From Paraglaciecola mesophila KMM 241 (GTDB lineage: Bacteria > Pseudomonadota > Gammaproteobacteria > Enterobacterales > Alteromonadaceae), in the NCBI RefSeq assembly GCF_000315015.1, contig NZ_BAEP01000089.1:113037-177036 (forward strand): a stretch of 64,000 nucleotides of DNA, read 5' to 3'. The translations under genes and the position numbers were made by a program. Within the stretch, counting starts at the first letter, position 1, and every line of letters starts with the position of its first letter. The notes below the pieces were generated by a model. It worked only from the letters and a program-made list of their open reading frames with translations, did no database searches and was not told the DNA's origin. Shown one piece after another: positions 1 through 9,192 of this stretch.

Positions 1-170
1 CGCGAGTAGATGAAGATGTAACCGTTAAACGGCTAGAGCGAAAAGGTCGACAAGTCGTATTACATGCTGAAAACGAAGATTTCCAACCTATTAAAGTCGA
101 CTTAGCGACGCAGCCTTTTAATATTGAAGGCATCGCGGTTGGTGTTATTCGTAATGCTGACTGGATGTAG
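1..170 (+). CDS. lexA: LexA repressor, C-terminal fragment
   Basis: The window opens inside a gene whose last 55 codons are visible (frame starting at base 3, stop TAG at 168-170). The product matches the end of LexA, the SOS repressor that cleaves itself when bound to RecA filaments. The segment [14 protein letters not shown] holds the lysine of the Ser/Lys self-cleavage dyad (Lys156 of E. coli LexA by family knowledge), and the end, [15 protein letters not shown], is the characteristic LexA tail. The DNA-binding domain lies upstream of the window. A hairpin terminator follows about 40 bases after the stop. Confidence 0.93.
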   Translation, partial: RVDEDVTVKRLERKGRQVVLHAENEDFQPIKVDLATQPFNIEGIAVGVIRNADWM

Positions 171-210
171 TTGAAGGTTTTTTAAGCAGCTTGTTGTTAA
201 ATTATTGGTT

Positions 211-250
211 ATTTTCGAGCTTCGCAATGGAGTTCGAAAATATTATTTTA
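211..250 (+). terminator. Rho-independent terminator of lexA
   Basis: A 13-bp stem (211-223 with 229-241, including two G-T pairs) closes a five-base loop GCAAT and is followed by the T-rich tract ATTATTTTA. It sits 40 bp after the lexA stop. Confidence 0.7.
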
Positions 251-456
251 TCCCTTGAATACATCCCTTCTCACCTACCCTATATTACTTTTTTGTATAT
301 CATTTAACTCGGTCGTTTGTTATTAAGTTGTTAACGTAACACACTGATAGGCTGGTTAAAATTTGGCCAATCGAATATAAAATATACAAAAAAACTGGAC
401 TACTCCCCCCATTTTGAGTAATGCTTGTTTCACGGTTAACAAGTCAGTAACAAAAT

Positions 457-485
457 TTGTCGCGTGCTGAACCTTACAATAATAA
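457..485 (+). promoter_or_regulatory. Possible sigma-70 promoter of the cox operon
   Basis: TTGTCG (457-462) and TAATAA (480-485) are separated by 17 bp and lie about 65 bp before the coxB start. The match is moderate and unsupported by any other signal, so it is only a candidate. Confidence 0.3.
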
Positions 486-548
486 ATTAGAACGTAAAGT
501 TTGATGGTTATCACCACTATTTTGAGCGTTTGACAAGCAGGGGGTCGA

Positions 549-1703
549 GTGAAGAAAATTTCGTTGAGTGTCATGGCAATGTTAGGTGCATTTAATTGCA
601 GCACCGCTTTTGCAGATTCAGTGTCCGACTTAGATCAGTATCAATTAAACATGCGCAAAGGTGTGACTGATATCAGCGCCGAGGTGTATGACCTACATAT
701 GTTGATGTTCATCATATGTGTGGTTATCGCTGTTGGTGTTTTTGGCGCCATGTTCTACTCCATTTTATTTCACCGTAAATCTCGTGGTGCTAAGCCTGCT
801 AACTTCCACGAGAGTGTAAAAGTTGAAATCGCTTGGACCGTCATCCCTTTTATTATTCTCATTGTAATGGCTATCCCTGCAGCGAAAACGTTGATTGCTA
901 TGGAAGATGCCAGTGAACCGGAAGTGACGGTGTTGGTAACAGGCTCACAATGGAAGTGGCACTACAAGTACATGGATAACGACGTCGAATTTTATTCTCG
1001 CATGGCAACTCAGGCCGGTGAAATCTCGGGTAAATTAGACAAGGGTGTGAATTACCTTTTAGAAGTAGACCAGCCACTGGTGATCCCTACCGATAAACGC
1101 GTACGTTTCCTCATTACCTCAGACGATGTTATCCATTCTTGGTGGGTACCTGATTTCGCAATCAAGCAAGACGCTAATCCAGGCTTTATTAACGACGCTT
1201 GGGCCAAAGTCAATGAGCCGGGTATTTATCGCGGGCAATGTGCTGAATTATGCGGAAAGGATCACGGCTTTATGCCGGTGGTCGTTATCGCAAAAGAGCC
1301 CGCCGAATATGATAAGTGGATAGGCGAGCGTCAAGCCATCCAAGAACAGGCAAAAGCGGAAGAACAAAGATTACTGGCAATGAACATGAGCAAAGAAGAA
1401 CTCATGAGCAATGGTCAAAAAATTTACAATTCTGCATGTGCAGCCTGTCATATGCCTAATGGTGAAGGGTTGCCAGCTGTATTCCCAGCATTAAAAGGGA
1501 GTGACATTGCGCTGAACGATATGGCTGCGCATATTGATATCGTGCTTAACGGCAAATCAGGTACAGCAATGGCCGCCTTCGCGAAACAGTTAACAATGTC
1601 AGAACTCGCCGCGGTTATTACCTACGAGCGAAATGCGTGGGGTAACGATACGGGTGACCTAGTTCAGGCGAAAGATATTAACGCTGCATTAAACGGGCAG
1701 TAG
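549..1703 (+). CDS. coxB: Cytochrome c oxidase subunit II with C-terminal cytochrome c domain
   Basis: Subunit II of a heme-copper oxidase; it takes electrons from cytochrome c through CuA on the periplasmic side and passes them to subunit I. A signal peptide spans about residues 1-22 and two membrane helices lie near 48-72 and 92-112. CuA ligands are visible: His196 (DDVIHSWW) and C231/C235/H239/M242 in [13 protein letters not shown] cytochrome c domain is fused at the C-terminus, with heme motif CAACH at 297-301 and a likely axial Met near 341. It starts at GTG with GGGGG just upstream and is the first gene of the cox operon, 10 bp before coxA. The fusion suggests direct electron entry through the attached heme. 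Confidence 0.96.
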   Translation: MKKISLSVMAMLGAFNCSTAFADSVSDLDQYQLNMRKGVTDISAEVYDLHMLMFIICVVIAVGVFGAMFYSILFHRKSRGAKPANFHESVKVEIAWTVIPFIILIVMAIPAAKTLIAMEDASEPEVTVLVTGSQWKWHYKYMDNDVEFYSRMATQAGEISGKLDKGVNYLLEVDQPLVIPTDKRVRFLITSDDVIHSWWVPDFAIKQDANPGFINDAWAKVNEPGIYRGQCAELCGKDHGFMPVVVIAKEPAEYDKWIGERQAIQEQAKAEEQRLLAMNMSKEELMSNGQKIYNSACAACHMPNGEGLPAVFPALKGSDIALNDMAAHIDIVLNGKSGTAMAAFAKQLTMSELAAVITYERNAWGNDTGDLVQAKDINAALNGQ

Positions 1704-1713
1704 GGAGACGATC

Positions 1714-3312
1714 ATGAGCACAGTAACCGACACGATCCATCACGAAAACGATCTTCACGAACATCATGCGCCTCCTTCCGGTATTAAGCGCTGGCTGTAC
1801 ACGACAAACCACAAAGACATAGGCACGCTGTACCTTTGGTTCGCATTTATCATGTTCTTAACCGGCGGTGCGATGGCGATGGTCATTCGGGCGGAATTAT
1901 TTCAGCCCGGACTACAGATAGTTGAGCCTAATTTTTTCAATCAAATGACGACAGTCCATGGTTTGATTATGGTCTTTGGTGCTGTCATGCCTGCCTTTAC
2001 TGGGCTAGCTAACTGGTTGGTGCCTATGATGATTGGTGCGCCAGACATGGCTCTGCCTCGTATGAACAACTGGAGCTTCTGGATCTTACCGTTTGCATTC
2101 TTGATTTTACTGTCTTCATTATTTATGGAAGGTGGCGGTCCTGCATTTGGTTGGACGTTTTACGCCCCTCTATCGACCACTTACAGTGGAGACAGTACGG
2201 CTCTGTTTGTTTTCTCGGTACATATTATGGGTATTTCATCCATTATGGGGGCGATTAACGTCATAGTGACGATCTTTAATATGCGAGCCCCGGGGATGAC
2301 ATGGATGAAAATGCCGCTCTTTGTGTGGACGTGGTTAATAACAGCATTTTTGCTAATTGCGGTTATGCCAGTTTTAGCCGGCGCAGTGACTATGGTGCTA
2401 ACAGATAAGTTTTTTGGTACTAGCTTCTTTGATGCCGCAGGTGGCGGCGACCCCGTGATGTTCCAGCATATTTTCTGGTTCTTTGGGCACCCTGAGGTTT
2501 ACATCATGATTTTGCCGGCCTTTGGCATTATCTCGCAAATAGTGCCGACCTTTGCGCGCAAACGGTTATTCGGCTATGCCTCTATGGTGTACGCCACGGC
2601 ATCTATTGCATTGCTGTCGTTTATTGTATGGGCTCACCATATGTTTACGACTGGTATGCCGGTCTTTGCTGAGATGTTTTTCATGCTAGCCACCATGTTG
2701 ATATCTGTGCCCACCGGTGTGAAGGTATTTAATTGGGTAGCAACCATGTGGCGAGGCTCCATGAGTTTTGAAGTACCTATGTTATTTGCACTTGCGTTTA
2801 TCGTGCTGTTCACAATAGGTGGTTTATCTGGCTTGATGCTGGCGATAACGCCTGTGGATTTCCAATACCATGATACTTACTTTGTTGTTGCGCATTTTCA
2901 TTACGTATTAGTGACGGGGGCCATCTTCTCAATTATGGCGGCGGTGTATTACTGGCTACCCAAATGGACAGGAAAAATGTTTGATATTACGTTAGCTAAA
3001 TGGCATTTCTGGTGTTCATTAATTTCTGTAAACGTATTGTTTTTCCCAATGCATTTTGTTGGTCTAGCGGGTATGCCAAGACGTATTCCTGATTATGCAT
3101 TGCAGTTCGCTGACTTTAATAAATGGATAAGCTTAGGTGGATTTGCGTTTGGTTTATCTCAATTTATTTTCTTGGCGTTACTTATCAAGGCATGCCGCAA
3201 ACAAGGCGACCCGGTAAGTGACCAAGTTTGGGAAGGGGCTGAAGGCCTAGAATGGGAAATACCTTCACCTGCTCCATATCATACGTTCGAAACGCCGCCT
3301 GTTATTAAATAG
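1714..3312 (+). CDS. coxA: Cytochrome c oxidase subunit I
   Basis: Catalytic subunit of the aa3-type oxidase, which reduces O2 to water at heme a3-CuB and pumps protons. It has 532 residues and about twelve membrane helices, the usual family size. Ligands can be placed: His82 ([10 protein letters not shown]) for low-spin heme; H259 and the cross-linked Tyr263 in [16 protein letters not shown]308/H309 (WAHHMF) for CuB; H394 and H396 in HFHYVL for the two hemes. It begins with ATG after AGGGAGACGATC, a good ribosome binding site, 10 bp after coxB. The HPEVY motif marks an A-type oxidase. Confidence 0.97.
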   Translation: MSTVTDTIHHENDLHEHHAPPSGIKRWLYTTNHKDIGTLYLWFAFIMFLTGGAMAMVIRAELFQPGLQIVEPNFFNQMTTVHGLIMVFGAVMPAFTGLANWLVPMMIGAPDMALPRMNNWSFWILPFAFLILLSSLFMEGGGPAFGWTFYAPLSTTYSGDSTALFVFSVHIMGISSIMGAINVIVTIFNMRAPGMTWMKMPLFVWTWLITAFLLIAVMPVLAGAVTMVLTDKFFGTSFFDAAGGGDPVMFQHIFWFFGHPEVYIMILPAFGIISQIVPTFARKRLFGYASMVYATASIALLSFIVWAHHMFTTGMPVFAEMFFMLATMLISVPTGVKVFNWVATMWRGSMSFEVPMLFALAFIVLFTIGGLSGLMLAITPVDFQYHDTYFVVAHFHYVLVTGAIFSIMAAVYYWLPKWTGKMFDITLAKWHFWCSLISVNVLFFPMHFVGLAGMPRRIPDYALQFADFNKWISLGGFAFGLSQFIFLALLIKACRKQGDPVSDQVWEGAEGLEWEIPSPAPYHTFETPPVIK

Positions 3313-3330
3313 GCGGTACAGGAGCATATT

Positions 3331-3558
3331 ATGTTGCCAGTCAAAAAGAGATTTTCCAAGACGCGACTTTTGAAGCGTTCTGTTGCACTTACTTTCGGCT
3401 TACTTGCATTTGGCTTTTGCAATAGCTTGCAAAGCGATGCGTATTTTCCTCTAAATGATACCGAGCATTTCGCATTACAAGGTGAATATACCAATGCGCA
3501 GTACGCTCAGCAGGGTCTGGCTCAGTCTTACTCAGGGATGTTCTGGCACTCACTATGA
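3331..3558 (+). CDS. Small membrane-anchored protein of the cox operon, unknown
   Basis: A 75-residue product I cannot name. It has a basic N-terminus (LPVKKRFSKTRLLKR), one hydrophobic stretch at about 17-33, and a polar C-terminal half with many Gln, Tyr and Ser. It is probably real: a clear AGGAG lies 8 bp before the ATG, and its TGA overlaps the ctaG ATG in an ATGA junction (3555-3558), the usual sign of translational coupling. Lying between coxA and the CuB-insertion gene ctaG, it may be a small oxidase subunit or assembly factor; that role is inferred from position only. Confidence 0.7.
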   Translation: MLPVKKRFSKTRLLKRSVALTFGLLAFGFCNSLQSDAYFPLNDTEHFALQGEYTNAQYAQQGLAQSYSGMFWHSL

Positions 3559-4148
3559 CAGACAACAGGCAAGAGCCTAATACCACAGGTTCTGAAAAGC
3601 CGAGCGGTCATGGCAAGATGGTCATTAAATTACTCGCTATCGTGTTGGGGATGTTTGGCTTCGGTTTTGCACTAGTGCCCCTTTATGATGTGTTTTGTGA
3701 CTTAACCGGGCTGAATGGTAAAACAGCTAACTCCGCGGCGGTTTATGAGGTTATGGAAATCGATGAGTCCCGCACAATAACCATCGATTTCATCACACGA
3801 ACCAATACCGGCATGGCGTGGCAGTTTGAAGCAGAAAAACGTCAAGTCCGGGTTCATCCTGGGCAGATGAATGAAATTAATTTTACTGTTAAAAATCCGA
3901 CTGCTCATCCTGTTGTCGGTCAAGCTGTACCTTCGGTTTCACCTGGTACGGCGGCGTTATTTCTAAACAAAACAGAATGCTTCTGTTTTGAGCAACAGGT
4001 TTTGCAAGCAGGTGAATCAGCGGTTATGCCCATGCGGTTTTATGTGGACCCACAGTTACCTGAAGACATTACCTATTTTGCATTGCAATACACCCTGTAT
4101 GACGTCACGGCGACAGCAGGTGATATTGTAATGAATAGTAGTGAATAG
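3555..4148 (+). CDS. ctaG: Cytochrome c oxidase assembly protein CtaG/Cox11
   Basis: Cox11-family copper chaperone that delivers copper to the CuB site of subunit I. It has one N-terminal membrane helix (about 22-44), a conserved cysteine just after it (YDVFCDLTG, Cys48), and a periplasmic immunoglobulin-like domain. The copper-binding CFCF motif is at 142-145 (KTECFCFEQQ), and the family segment FYVDP follows. Length 197 is normal. It overlaps the preceding small gene by 4 bp and is followed 11 bp later by coxC, so the genes are one operon. Confidence 0.95.
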   Translation: MTDNRQEPNTTGSEKPSGHGKMVIKLLAIVLGMFGFGFALVPLYDVFCDLTGLNGKTANSAAVYEVMEIDESRTITIDFITRTNTGMAWQFEAEKRQVRVHPGQMNEINFTVKNPTAHPVVGQAVPSVSPGTAALFLNKTECFCFEQQVLQAGESAVMPMRFYVDPQLPEDITYFALQYTLYDVTATAGDIVMNSSE

Positions 4149-4159
4149 GAGAACGAATA

Positions 4160-5041
4160 ATGGCTCAGCCAGATTATGAAAAGTATTATGTTCCAGATAG
4201 CAGTCCTTGGCCGATAGTGGGAGCCGTTGCATTATTTTTAATTGCCGTTGGTGCAGGCAACTTTGTAATTGAACAAACCAAAGGCACGTCTGGTTACGGT
4301 GGGTATATTCTTACAGCCGGTTTTGCAACTCTGATATTTATGTTGTTTGGTTGGTTTAGAAATCAAATTCATGAGTCGATGAGTGGCTTGTATAGCGATC
4401 AATTAGGGCGCTCATATCGACAAGGGATGGCTTGGTTTATCTTTTCTGAAGTCATGTTTTTTGCAGCATTTTTCGGTGCGCTTTTTTACGCTCGAATGAT
4501 TTCAATACCTTGGCTGGGTGGCTCTGGCAATAATGCTGCAACAAATGAAGTGTTATGGCCTGCATTTCAAGCAATGTGGCCGCTGGTGCAGACCCCCGGC
4601 GGCACAGAAACAGAAGCCATGGGCTGGTATGGCCTACCTCTGATTAACACCGTCATATTATTGATTTCGTCCGTTACTTGTCATTTTGCGCATGTGGCAC
4701 TTGAAGAGAATAAACGTGGCCGCTTGAAACTTATGCTTGGTATCACAGTGCTGCTTGGGGCGATTTTTATGTCGTTGCAGGTTGAGGAGTATATTCATGC
4801 TTATCAAGAAATGGGGCTAACCCTACAATCGGGTGTGTATGGCAATACCTTCTTCTTATTAACCGGCTTTCACGGACTGCATGTGACGTTGGGTGCAATT
4901 ATACTGTTTATCATGCTGCTCAGGATCTTCAAAGGGCATTTTACCCCTGAAAATCACTTCGCTTTTCAAGCGGGTAGTTGGTATTGGCACTTTGTCGATG
5001 TAGTTTGGGTAATGCTATTTTTCTTCGTGTATATATTGTAA
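4160..5041 (+). CDS. coxC: Cytochrome c oxidase subunit III
   Basis: Subunit III, a seven-helix membrane protein that stabilises the catalytic core and sustains proton uptake. Family features include GMAWFIFSEVMFFAAFFGAL near residue 90, the conserved His/Glu-rich helix segment CHFAHVALEENKRG near 172-185, GFHGLHVTLG near 236, and the C-terminal SWYWHFVDVVWVMLFFFVY. ATG follows AGGAGAACGAATA. It closes the structural part of the operon; an inverted repeat about 10 bp downstream probably ends transcription. Confidence 0.96.
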   Translation: MAQPDYEKYYVPDSSPWPIVGAVALFLIAVGAGNFVIEQTKGTSGYGGYILTAGFATLIFMLFGWFRNQIHESMSGLYSDQLGRSYRQGMAWFIFSEVMFFAAFFGALFYARMISIPWLGGSGNNAATNEVLWPAFQAMWPLVQTPGGTETEAMGWYGLPLINTVILLISSVTCHFAHVALEENKRGRLKLMLGITVLLGAIFMSLQVEEYIHAYQEMGLTLQSGVYGNTFFLLTGFHGLHVTLGAIILFIMLLRIFKGHFTPENHFAFQAGSWYWHFVDVVWVMLFFFVYIL

Positions 5042-5048
5042 TTAAGGT

Positions 5049-5088
5049 GACGTATTCACAGGCTTAAAAAGGGGCTTGTGGATACGTC
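5049..5088. terminator. Inverted repeat between coxC and the convergent small gene
   Basis: GACGTATTCACA (5049-5060) pairs with TGTGGATACGTC (5077-5088), with one T-G pair, around a 16-base loop. It lies between two convergent genes, so a bidirectional terminator is likely, but the U-tract is poor on both strands. Confidence 0.5.
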
Positions 5089-5103
5089 TTGTAAGGTAAA
5101 ATA

Positions 5104-5313
5104 TTAATAAGGACGCGGGTTAGGCTCAATAAGACCAGTGGCCACGGCGATAAGTATGACCACTACAATTGCCACCGAGGTTAATACGCGTCTTCCAATA
5201 TATTTGCTCATATTCGCTTGTTTTGGTTCATTTTTAAGCATCACAGTCATAGCTTTAAATAAGTTATAAATCATAACGATAAGTAGTATTCCGATGATTA
5301 TCTTGATTAGCAC
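5104..5313 (-). CDS. Twin-transmembrane DUF2909-like protein
   Basis: A 69-residue protein with two hydrophobic helices (about 3-25 and 43-62) separated by a charged linker (KNEPKQANMSKYIGRR), resembling the DUF2909 twin-transmembrane family that often sits on the opposite strand next to the SURF1 gene in gammaproteobacterial cox loci. Its function is unknown. It is convergent with coxC and divergent from the SURF1 gene. The ATG is preceded by GAGAGGAAATAAC, a good ribosome binding site. Confidence 0.75.
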   Translation of the reverse strand: MLIKIIIGILLIVMIYNLFKAMTVMLKNEPKQANMSKYIGRRVLTSVAIVVVILIAVATGLIEPNPRPY

Positions 5314-5355
5314 TTTGTTATTTCCTCTCGCTGTTATTTTTATTGTTGATTAAGC

Positions 5356-6096
5356 ATGCTTAGGCTTATTAAGCGATTGCCTATGATTTCTACACTAGTG
5401 ACTTTGTGCGCAGTTGTCATCATGTTTGCACTGGCTAATTGGCAATTGCACAGAGGGTTAGATAAAGCCCAGAGAATACAAAGTATTGCTTCTGTATCGA
5501 GTAACGCGTCATTGTCGCTCGAGAGGGTGCTCACTCTCGATAAGGATATTCAGGATTTACCAGTAAGTTTTACTGGCGCAATTGATCCTCAAAAGATTTT
5601 TTTAGTTGATAATCGTATCCATCAAGGACGCCCCGGGTTTGATGTCTATGGTGTAGCACAGGGTCAGACTCAAAACGTGCTGATTAATTTTGGTTGGGTT
5701 GCAGGTAACTCAATGCGCAATGATCTACCGCAAGTCATTTTGCCGAATACGTTATCGGGCGCACTAGGGAGAGTAGTTGAGCCAACTGACAATCCAATGA
5801 TCACCGAAACAGCAACGCAAGAAGCAATATGGCCTAAGGTCATACAGCAAGTCGATATCCACTTTATAGAGCAAGTTATAAAGTTAGAGCTGCCACCTTT
5901 TGTGATAACGCTAACGGACAGCAGTGATGGTTTCATCCGCAACTGGCAACCAGTGGTTATGCCCCCAGAGAAGCATTATGCCTATGCTGTGCAGTGGATG
6001 GGTTTAGGCATCGCCGCTTTTTTAGTTTACTTTTTCGCACTTCGCGCACGTTTTCGCGCTGCACATAAGAAGGGATCCCATGAACAACACGAGTAA
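5356..6096 (+). CDS. SURF1 family cytochrome oxidase assembly protein
   Basis: SURF1/Shy1-family membrane protein involved in heme a insertion or stabilisation during oxidase assembly. It has an N-terminal membrane helix (about 10-28) ending in the family signature NWQLHRG, a large periplasmic loop with typical blocks (LVDNRIHQGRPGFDVYG; NFGWV), and a C-terminal helix after YAVQWMGLG. Length 246 is normal. It heads a second transcription unit of assembly genes and overlaps the next gene by 17 bp, implying coupled translation. Confidence 0.92.
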   Translation: MLRLIKRLPMISTLVTLCAVVIMFALANWQLHRGLDKAQRIQSIASVSSNASLSLERVLTLDKDIQDLPVSFTGAIDPQKIFLVDNRIHQGRPGFDVYGVAQGQTQNVLINFGWVAGNSMRNDLPQVILPNTLSGALGRVVEPTDNPMITETATQEAIWPKVIQQVDIHFIEQVIKLELPPFVITLTDSSDGFIRNWQPVVMPPEKHYAYAVQWMGLGIAAFLVYFFALRARFRAAHKKGSHEQHE

Positions 6097-6640
6097 CAAA
6101 CGTTTGATTATCACGCTAGCTGTGGTTTTTATTTTGCCTGTGGTGTTAGCCAAATTGGCTCTAGATAATAATTGGTTCAATAAGGCAGCGACTAACAAAG
6201 GGGAATTGCTATCTCCCACATTAGACATGAGCGCTATTCAAGACAAAGCCGCGGAGCCTAAGTGGCAGCTGGTATACGTCTTACCTTCACAGTGCAGTAT
6301 TGAGTGTGAAAATGCCTTGTACAGTGTTGAACAAGTATGGACAGCGCTTGGAAAAGAGCATGACAGAGTGCGTGCAACTGTCATTAGCACACCTGCTAGT
6401 GACCCCAGTGTCGCTAGGCGTTTGAATGAACATAGTGCTGTTAAGTTGTTAAAAACTAACGTGGAAAGTGTTAATAATGTGTTTAAAGGTGAGCCGGTAA
6501 ATGCTATTTTCATTGCTGATACCTTGAATAACGTGATCTTGCGTTATCCACTTCAAGTTGAGCAACAGCAAGCCATTTTGCATAGTCGTGACATTTTATC
6601 TGACCTACGCAAGCTGCTGAAATTATCACGTATTGGTTAG
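6080..6640 (+). CDS. Membrane-anchored SCO/thioredoxin-like protein with CxxxC
   Basis: A 186-residue protein with one N-terminal membrane helix (about 8-27) and a periplasmic domain that looks thioredoxin-like: WQLVYVLPSQCSIECENALYS places two cysteines (72 and 76) in a CxxxC spacing, as in SCO copper chaperones (the SCO gene downstream has CPDIC). It lacks an obvious copper-ligand His in the usual later position. Proteins of this kind are found between SURF1 and ctaA in related gammaproteobacteria and are usually left unnamed. A role in copper or thiol handling for the oxidase is inferred. Confidence 0.7.
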   Translation: MNNTSNKRLIITLAVVFILPVVLAKLALDNNWFNKAATNKGELLSPTLDMSAIQDKAAEPKWQLVYVLPSQCSIECENALYSVEQVWTALGKEHDRVRATVISTPASDPSVARRLNEHSAVKLLKTNVESVNNVFKGEPVNAIFIADTLNNVILRYPLQVEQQQAILHSRDILSDLRKLLKLSRIG

Positions 6641-6650
6641 AGGGTCGTTC

Positions 6651-7628
6651 ATGAGGAAATTGGTGTTGGCAGGCCTTATTCTTGCCATAACTGTGATTGT
6701 GCTAGGTGCATACACACGGTTGACCGATGCAGGGCTAGGATGTCCAGATTGGCCAGGTTGCTACGGGCATTACAAAGTGCCAGTGGCGCAAGAGCAGATA
6801 AATGCTGCAGAACTGGCGTTTCCAGAACGACCTTTAGAGCCCCAAAAAGCATGGAACGAGATGATCCATCGCTACTTCGCGAGTGCGCTAGGCTTACTCA
6901 TCTTGATCATCTTTGTGGTTAGCATAGTAAAGCGTGCTTATCATCGACCTATTAAGTTACCGTTTTTCCTGCTGTGCCTGGTTATATTCCAAGGCATGTT
7001 AGGTATGTGGACCGTCACCCTTAACCTTTTACCTATTGTCGTTATGGGTCACCTTTTAGGCGGCTTTGCTGTGCTGTCGTCGTTGTTTTTGCTTTACTTA
7101 CGCCTACTACCATATCGCATACCAGGTGGTGATCAGCAAACGCGACGGCTAGGAAAGTTTGGATTGATAGGGATTGCCATCCTTACAGGCCAAATAGCAT
7201 TAGGCGGTTGGACATCAGCAAATTATGCGGCGCTAGCCTGTACAGAAATGCCGATTTGCGAGAGCAACTGGTACGAGCGCCTAGATTTCATAGGAGCCTT
7301 TAGCTTGCCTGAAGCAGATAACTACGAGTACGGGGCGCACAATTATGCCCAGCGTATGACCATGCATATAGTGCACAGGGCCGGTGCTTTCATTACGTTC
7401 ATTTATCTGTGTTGGTTGGCGGTTCGCATTTACGGTGTAGCAAGCTCTGGTTTGCTTAAAAAAATTGCCACTATCATGGTATTGGTTTTAGGCATTCAGG
7501 TTATTTTGGGCGTCAGCAATGTGGTATTCAGTCTACCGGTCGGTGTGGCCGTCATGCACAATGCAGTTGCCGCCGCACTACTACAAATTTTGGTGTTACT
7601 TAATTACACCCTCTATCGAAAAACATAG
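6651..7628 (+). CDS. ctaA: Heme A synthase (CtaA/Cox15)
   Basis: Multi-helix membrane enzyme that oxidises the C8 methyl of heme O to the formyl group of heme A. Family marks: YTRLTDAGLGCPDWPGCYG near the N-terminus, EMIHRYFAS (first His pair member), MGHLLGGF, the C-terminal-half copy MHIVHRAGAFITF, and MHNAVAAALL near the end. I take ATG 6651 as start because AGAGGG lies 6 bp upstream; an in-frame TTG at 6633 would overlap the previous gene. Length 325 is close to the family norm. It works directly after CtaB, encoded next. Confidence 0.94.
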   Translation: MRKLVLAGLILAITVIVLGAYTRLTDAGLGCPDWPGCYGHYKVPVAQEQINAAELAFPERPLEPQKAWNEMIHRYFASALGLLILIIFVVSIVKRAYHRPIKLPFFLLCLVIFQGMLGMWTVTLNLLPIVVMGHLLGGFAVLSSLFLLYLRLLPYRIPGGDQQTRRLGKFGLIGIAILTGQIALGGWTSANYAALACTEMPICESNWYERLDFIGAFSLPEADNYEYGAHNYAQRMTMHIVHRAGAFITFIYLCWLAVRIYGVASSGLLKKIATIMVLVLGIQVILGVSNVVFSLPVGVAVMHNAVAAALLQILVLLNYTLYRKT

Positions 7629-7637
7629 GAGAGACCA

Positions 7638-8555
7638 ATGAGTAAATCTGTTGGTGTTGCACCTCATAACATAGTGAATAAATCAGGCCTTCACTGGCGT
7701 GATTATTACGAGATGACAAAACCTAAAGTGGTAATGTTGCTACTACTGACCGCTTTGGTTGGCATGTGTTTGGCGAGTGAAACTTGGATCAGTTGGAAGA
7801 TACTGCTGGCAGGTTTGACCGGCATTGGTTTTTTATCTTCTGCAGCAGCGGTTATTAACCACGTAGTTGATCGTAAAATTGATGCGAAAATGGCACGGAC
7901 CTCGAATCGTCCATTGCCTAAAGGCAAAGTTTCACCTCAGCGAGCGCTTGTATTTGCGGGCGTGCTAACGGTGGTGGGCTACCTTATCTTAGAATTATGG
8001 GTTAATCGCTTAACCGCTTTGCTAACGTTAGCCAGTCTCGTGGGGTACGCCTTTATTTATACCATGTATTTAAAACGCGCTACGCCTCAGAATATTGTTA
8101 TTGGCGGGTTAGCTGGTGCAGCGCCACCTTTACTCGGGTGGACGGCGGTAACGAACGATATTCATGCGCATGCATTACTCTTAGTGCTCATCATATTTAT
8201 TTGGACCCCACCACATTTCTGGGCGTTGGCCATTCACCGTGAAAAAGACTACGCTCGCGCGAAAATCCCTATGCTGCCATGCACACACGGGATCGAATTT
8301 ACTAAAACATCCATTTTGCTGTACACGGTACTATTAGCACTCATTGGCGTTTTACCCTATCTGATTGGCATGACAGGCGCGATATATTTACTAGGCTCTA
8401 GCGCATTAAATGCTGGCTTCTTGTATTATGCATGGAAATTAAAATTCGCCAGTGACGAACACACCGCTATGAAAACGTTTAAGTTTTCGATTATTCATTT
8501 GATGGTATTGTTTGTGGTATTACTGGTTGACCATTATATGAGATTTACTTTTTGA
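7638..8555 (+). CDS. cyoE: Protoheme IX farnesyltransferase (heme O synthase)
   Basis: UbiA-family prenyltransferase (also called CtaB) that adds a farnesyl group to heme B to give heme O. The Asp-rich motif [15 protein letters not shown] near residue 78, the second motif [15 protein letters not shown] near 193, and YTMYLKR are diagnostic. It has about eight to nine membrane helices and 305 residues. ATG follows AGGAGAGACCA. Its stop overlaps the start of the SCO gene (TTGA), so the two are translationally coupled. Confidence 0.95.
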   Translation: MSKSVGVAPHNIVNKSGLHWRDYYEMTKPKVVMLLLLTALVGMCLASETWISWKILLAGLTGIGFLSSAAAVINHVVDRKIDAKMARTSNRPLPKGKVSPQRALVFAGVLTVVGYLILELWVNRLTALLTLASLVGYAFIYTMYLKRATPQNIVIGGLAGAAPPLLGWTAVTNDIHAHALLLVLIIFIWTPPHFWALAIHREKDYARAKIPMLPCTHGIEFTKTSILLYTVLLALIGVLPYLIGMTGAIYLLGSSALNAGFLYYAWKLKFASDEHTAMKTFKFSIIHLMVLFVVLLVDHYMRFTF

Positions 8556-9190
8556 GCAGATTAAATTTAGCGTTAATCGCCTTAGTGGCATTGATTGTCG
8601 GTATTGTGATTGCAGTGACTATAGCGCCCCCAAAGAGTGATGAAACGCAGTACATTAAGCTTTATCCACAAGCGAGAGCCTTGCCTGATTTTTCTTTGAC
8701 TGACAGTAGAGGCCAACCACTAACCAATAAAAACTTGCAAAATCAATGGACGCTCGTTTTCGTTGGCTACACTTTTTGCCCTGACATTTGTCCCACAACA
8801 CTGGCTGACCTGAGCAGCATTTATCCTGAGTTGCAACGTATTGAAGGGCCTTACCCGGTCAAGGTGGCGTTTATTTCGGTGGACCCAGCGCGAGATACAA
8901 CAGAAAGGCTAGCGGAATATATCGATTTTTTTGAGCCTGAATTTATCGCTGCAACCGGCGAACATGCTGATTTGTTTCCTTTCGTTCGCGCGATGGGAAT
9001 GATGTATGCCACTTCACAAAGCACAGACGACGAAAACTACTTGGTGGATCACAGCTCATCTGTGGTGGTGGTAAACCCGCAAGGTCATGTTGTGGGTCGC
9101 TTTAAACCAGAGTTCGCCCCAGGCAAAGTTGCAGTGAGCGACAGTAAACGCATTTTGCATGACATGACTATCTTAGCGACAGCCAAATAA
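8552..9190 (+). CDS. SCO1/SenC family copper chaperone
   Basis: Thioredoxin-fold protein that loads copper into the CuA site of CoxB. It is anchored by an N-terminal helix (about 4-24). The copper site is complete: CPDIC (Cys76, Cys80) and His167 in [10 protein letters not shown], with the family block [10 protein letters not shown] between. It starts at TTG overlapping the cyoE stop (8552-8555). Length 212 is typical. It is the last recognisable oxidase-biogenesis gene of the cluster. Confidence 0.93.
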   Translation: MSRLNLALIALVALIVGIVIAVTIAPPKSDETQYIKLYPQARALPDFSLTDSRGQPLTNKNLQNQWTLVFVGYTFCPDICPTTLADLSSIYPELQRIEGPYPVKVAFISVDPARDTTERLAEYIDFFEPEFIAATGEHADLFPFVRAMGMMYATSQSTDDENYLVDHSSSVVVVNPQGHVVGRFKPEFAPGKVAVSDSKRILHDMTILATAK

Positions 9191-9192
9191 CT

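Larger units (their letters stand above)
171..548. other. lexA-coxB intergenic region (378 bp)
   Basis: This noncoding gap contains the lexA terminator (211-250) and, in its right part, AT-rich sequence that must carry the cox operon promoter. A short open frame on the minus strand (356-604) overlaps the start of coxB, has no recognisable product, and is considered spurious. Confidence 0.6.

Noticed and set aside
356..604. Minus-strand open frame over the lexA-coxB gap and the coxB start
   Set aside because: It overlaps a secure gene, has no recognisable product and no ribosome binding site.
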